A stretch of 37,500 bases of DNA from Prorocentrum cordatum (taxonomy: Eukaryota > Sar > Dinophyceae > Prorocentrales > Prorocentraceae): the NCBI GenBank assembly GCA_963575745.1, contig CAUYUJ010011481.1, positions 316,498 to 353,997 of the forward strand. The letters run 5' to 3'. Numbering within the stretch: the stretch's first letter is position 1; every line of letters starts with the position of its first letter. Shown one piece after another: positions 36,470-37,500 of the stretch. The notes under the pieces are model-generated. The model was not told the origin of the DNA. It ran no database searches and saw only the letters and a list, made by a program, of their open reading frames with translations. The position numbers and the translations under genes were made by a program.

Positions 36470-37085
36470 GTACCTCTGGAGCCTCAGGGGGCCTCAAAAC
36501 AAGCCTAGAAGGCCCCAAGCGGCTCCTCGGACGGACGGTCCAAGAGGGCTGGTCGCTCCAAGACGCCCAAGATTGCCTCCAGACGGCCCCAGAGGCCCCC
36601 GAGAAACCCCAAGAAGCAACCAAGAGACGTCCAAAGAGGCCCTCCAGAAGCAAAAATCATCTGATTCCTCAGGGGAAACATATATTTTCAGTACACTCGC
36701 CTCTCGGGCTTTCACTAGGCCACAACGGCCCAAGAAGCCTTGAATATCGACCCAAGATAAAAGATAACCCAAGAGGCCCCCAAGAAGGCTCCAAGCCGGC
36801 CCAAGAGGGCCCCACGACTGCCCCAGAAGCTTCCAAAACGGCCAGGAAGGCCCCAGGACGGCCCCAAGAGAAGGCCAAGTGGAACCCGAATGGACATTTC
36901 GAACACTCGGCCCCGAGAGGCCCCCAATAGGCCCCCAAGAGGCTCCCAAGAGGCCCCCGATAGACACAAAAGATGCCCCTACAGCCTCAACACGGCTTCC
37001 AAGAGGCATCAAAGATGCTGACAGGAGAGCCCAGAGAAGCCCAAGAGCAGAGCCGCGATCCGCCAACCACCCAAGACGAACTCCC
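36470..37085. repeat. GAGGCCCC minisatellite island 5
   Basis: AAGAGGCCCCC, AGAAGCCTCC and AGACGGCCCC units in two blocks (36480-36650, 36730-37060), split by a T-richer stretch. The organisation is the same as in the island at 2560-2990. Confidence 0.75.
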
Positions 37086-37500
37086 AAGAAACTGAGACCT
37101 CAAGACTCCCCAGGAATCGCGCGCGGTCCGCAAACTCCGTCTTTCAATCTTGCTGCCGCCCAAGGGGTCGGCGGTGCGGCGCCAGCCAATGAATCTGGAT
37201 CATTCGCGGCCACACCGCGATCACTGTAAAGTGGTTTTTGATAGGGACGGCGGTGGTGGTGGCGTATGGCCTGCTGTGCACAGGCCTACCTGACACAATC
37301 ACGGGCATTGGTTTTCGACGAGGATGGTGGGGGCTGACATGTTTCCTAATGTGTGCTGTCACGTGCGCAGGCGCACCTGACACACTCTGCACGTGCCCCG
37401 AACGTGGCGCACCAGGTGCGGCTGGAGTATGCGGCACACCTAGCGCATGCGGGGCGCATCTGGCGCACCAGGCGTGCCTGGCACGCGCGGGACCCTAGGG
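37086..37500. other. No gene; GGCGCACC-rich end
   Basis: 37222-37300 resembles 36254-36330. From 37370, GCGCACCAGG/GCGCACCTG motifs recur several times up to the window edge and may be the start of another tandem array. Confidence 0.45.

Overview
The window looks like nuclear DNA of a dinoflagellate, GC-rich and dominated by repeats. The best evidence is on the minus strand at 29345-29366, where 21 of 22 bases match the dinoflagellate spliced leader. It is supported by a decayed LINE of the type common in dinoflagellates, probable GA-AG introns, very long (GGA/TCC)n tracts and short exons set in repeat-rich introns. The large size and repeat density recall genomes such as Prorocentrum or Polarella, but the genus cannot be settled from the sequence. 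No bacterial operon, tRNA, rRNA or CRISPR array was seen.

Layout: 1-3.0 kb holds an interspersed element and GAGGCCCC-type minisatellite islands, including a 291-bp tandem duplication. 3.0-5.6 kb holds the clearest gene, on the minus strand: a membrane-anchored protein with one complete SH3 domain and a second, probably split, SH3-like domain. Its second intron has 30/32-bp terminal inverted repeats (TIRs) and a 7-bp target duplication, so it looks like an intron made by a transposon (an introner). Its first intron is framed by two copies of another repeat. One copy carries a nested insertion with a target duplication, and the other copy shows the empty site. 5.7-8.6 kb is a decayed non-LTR retrotransposon (endonuclease and reverse transcriptase pieces, minus strand), split by a minisatellite. 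8.7-9.9 kb is a satellite of about 80 bp with a 161-bp higher-order period. 10.6-11.5 kb has coiled-coil-like exon candidates on the minus strand.

From 12 to 33 kb the window is a mosaic of TCC/GGA tracts, other microsatellites and short exon-like islands, with several families of MITE-like elements. These are an AGTCGGGC...CCCGACT family (five copies, two with 8-9-bp target duplications), a GGTACC-ended family (four copies), a TTACCAGCC-ended family (two copies, 5-bp target duplication), and others seen once or twice. 33.9-36.2 kb is AT-richer and holds a diverged satellite of about 175 bp in six units. 36.4-37.1 kb is another GAGGCCCC island.

Nearly every stretch that looks like real protein (SH3 gene, coiled-coil exons, islands at 16.1, 18.5, 24.7 and 30.6 kb) reads on the minus strand, which fits the unidirectional gene clusters of dinoflagellates. 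Most long open frames here are artefacts of stop-free repeats and are not annotated as genes.
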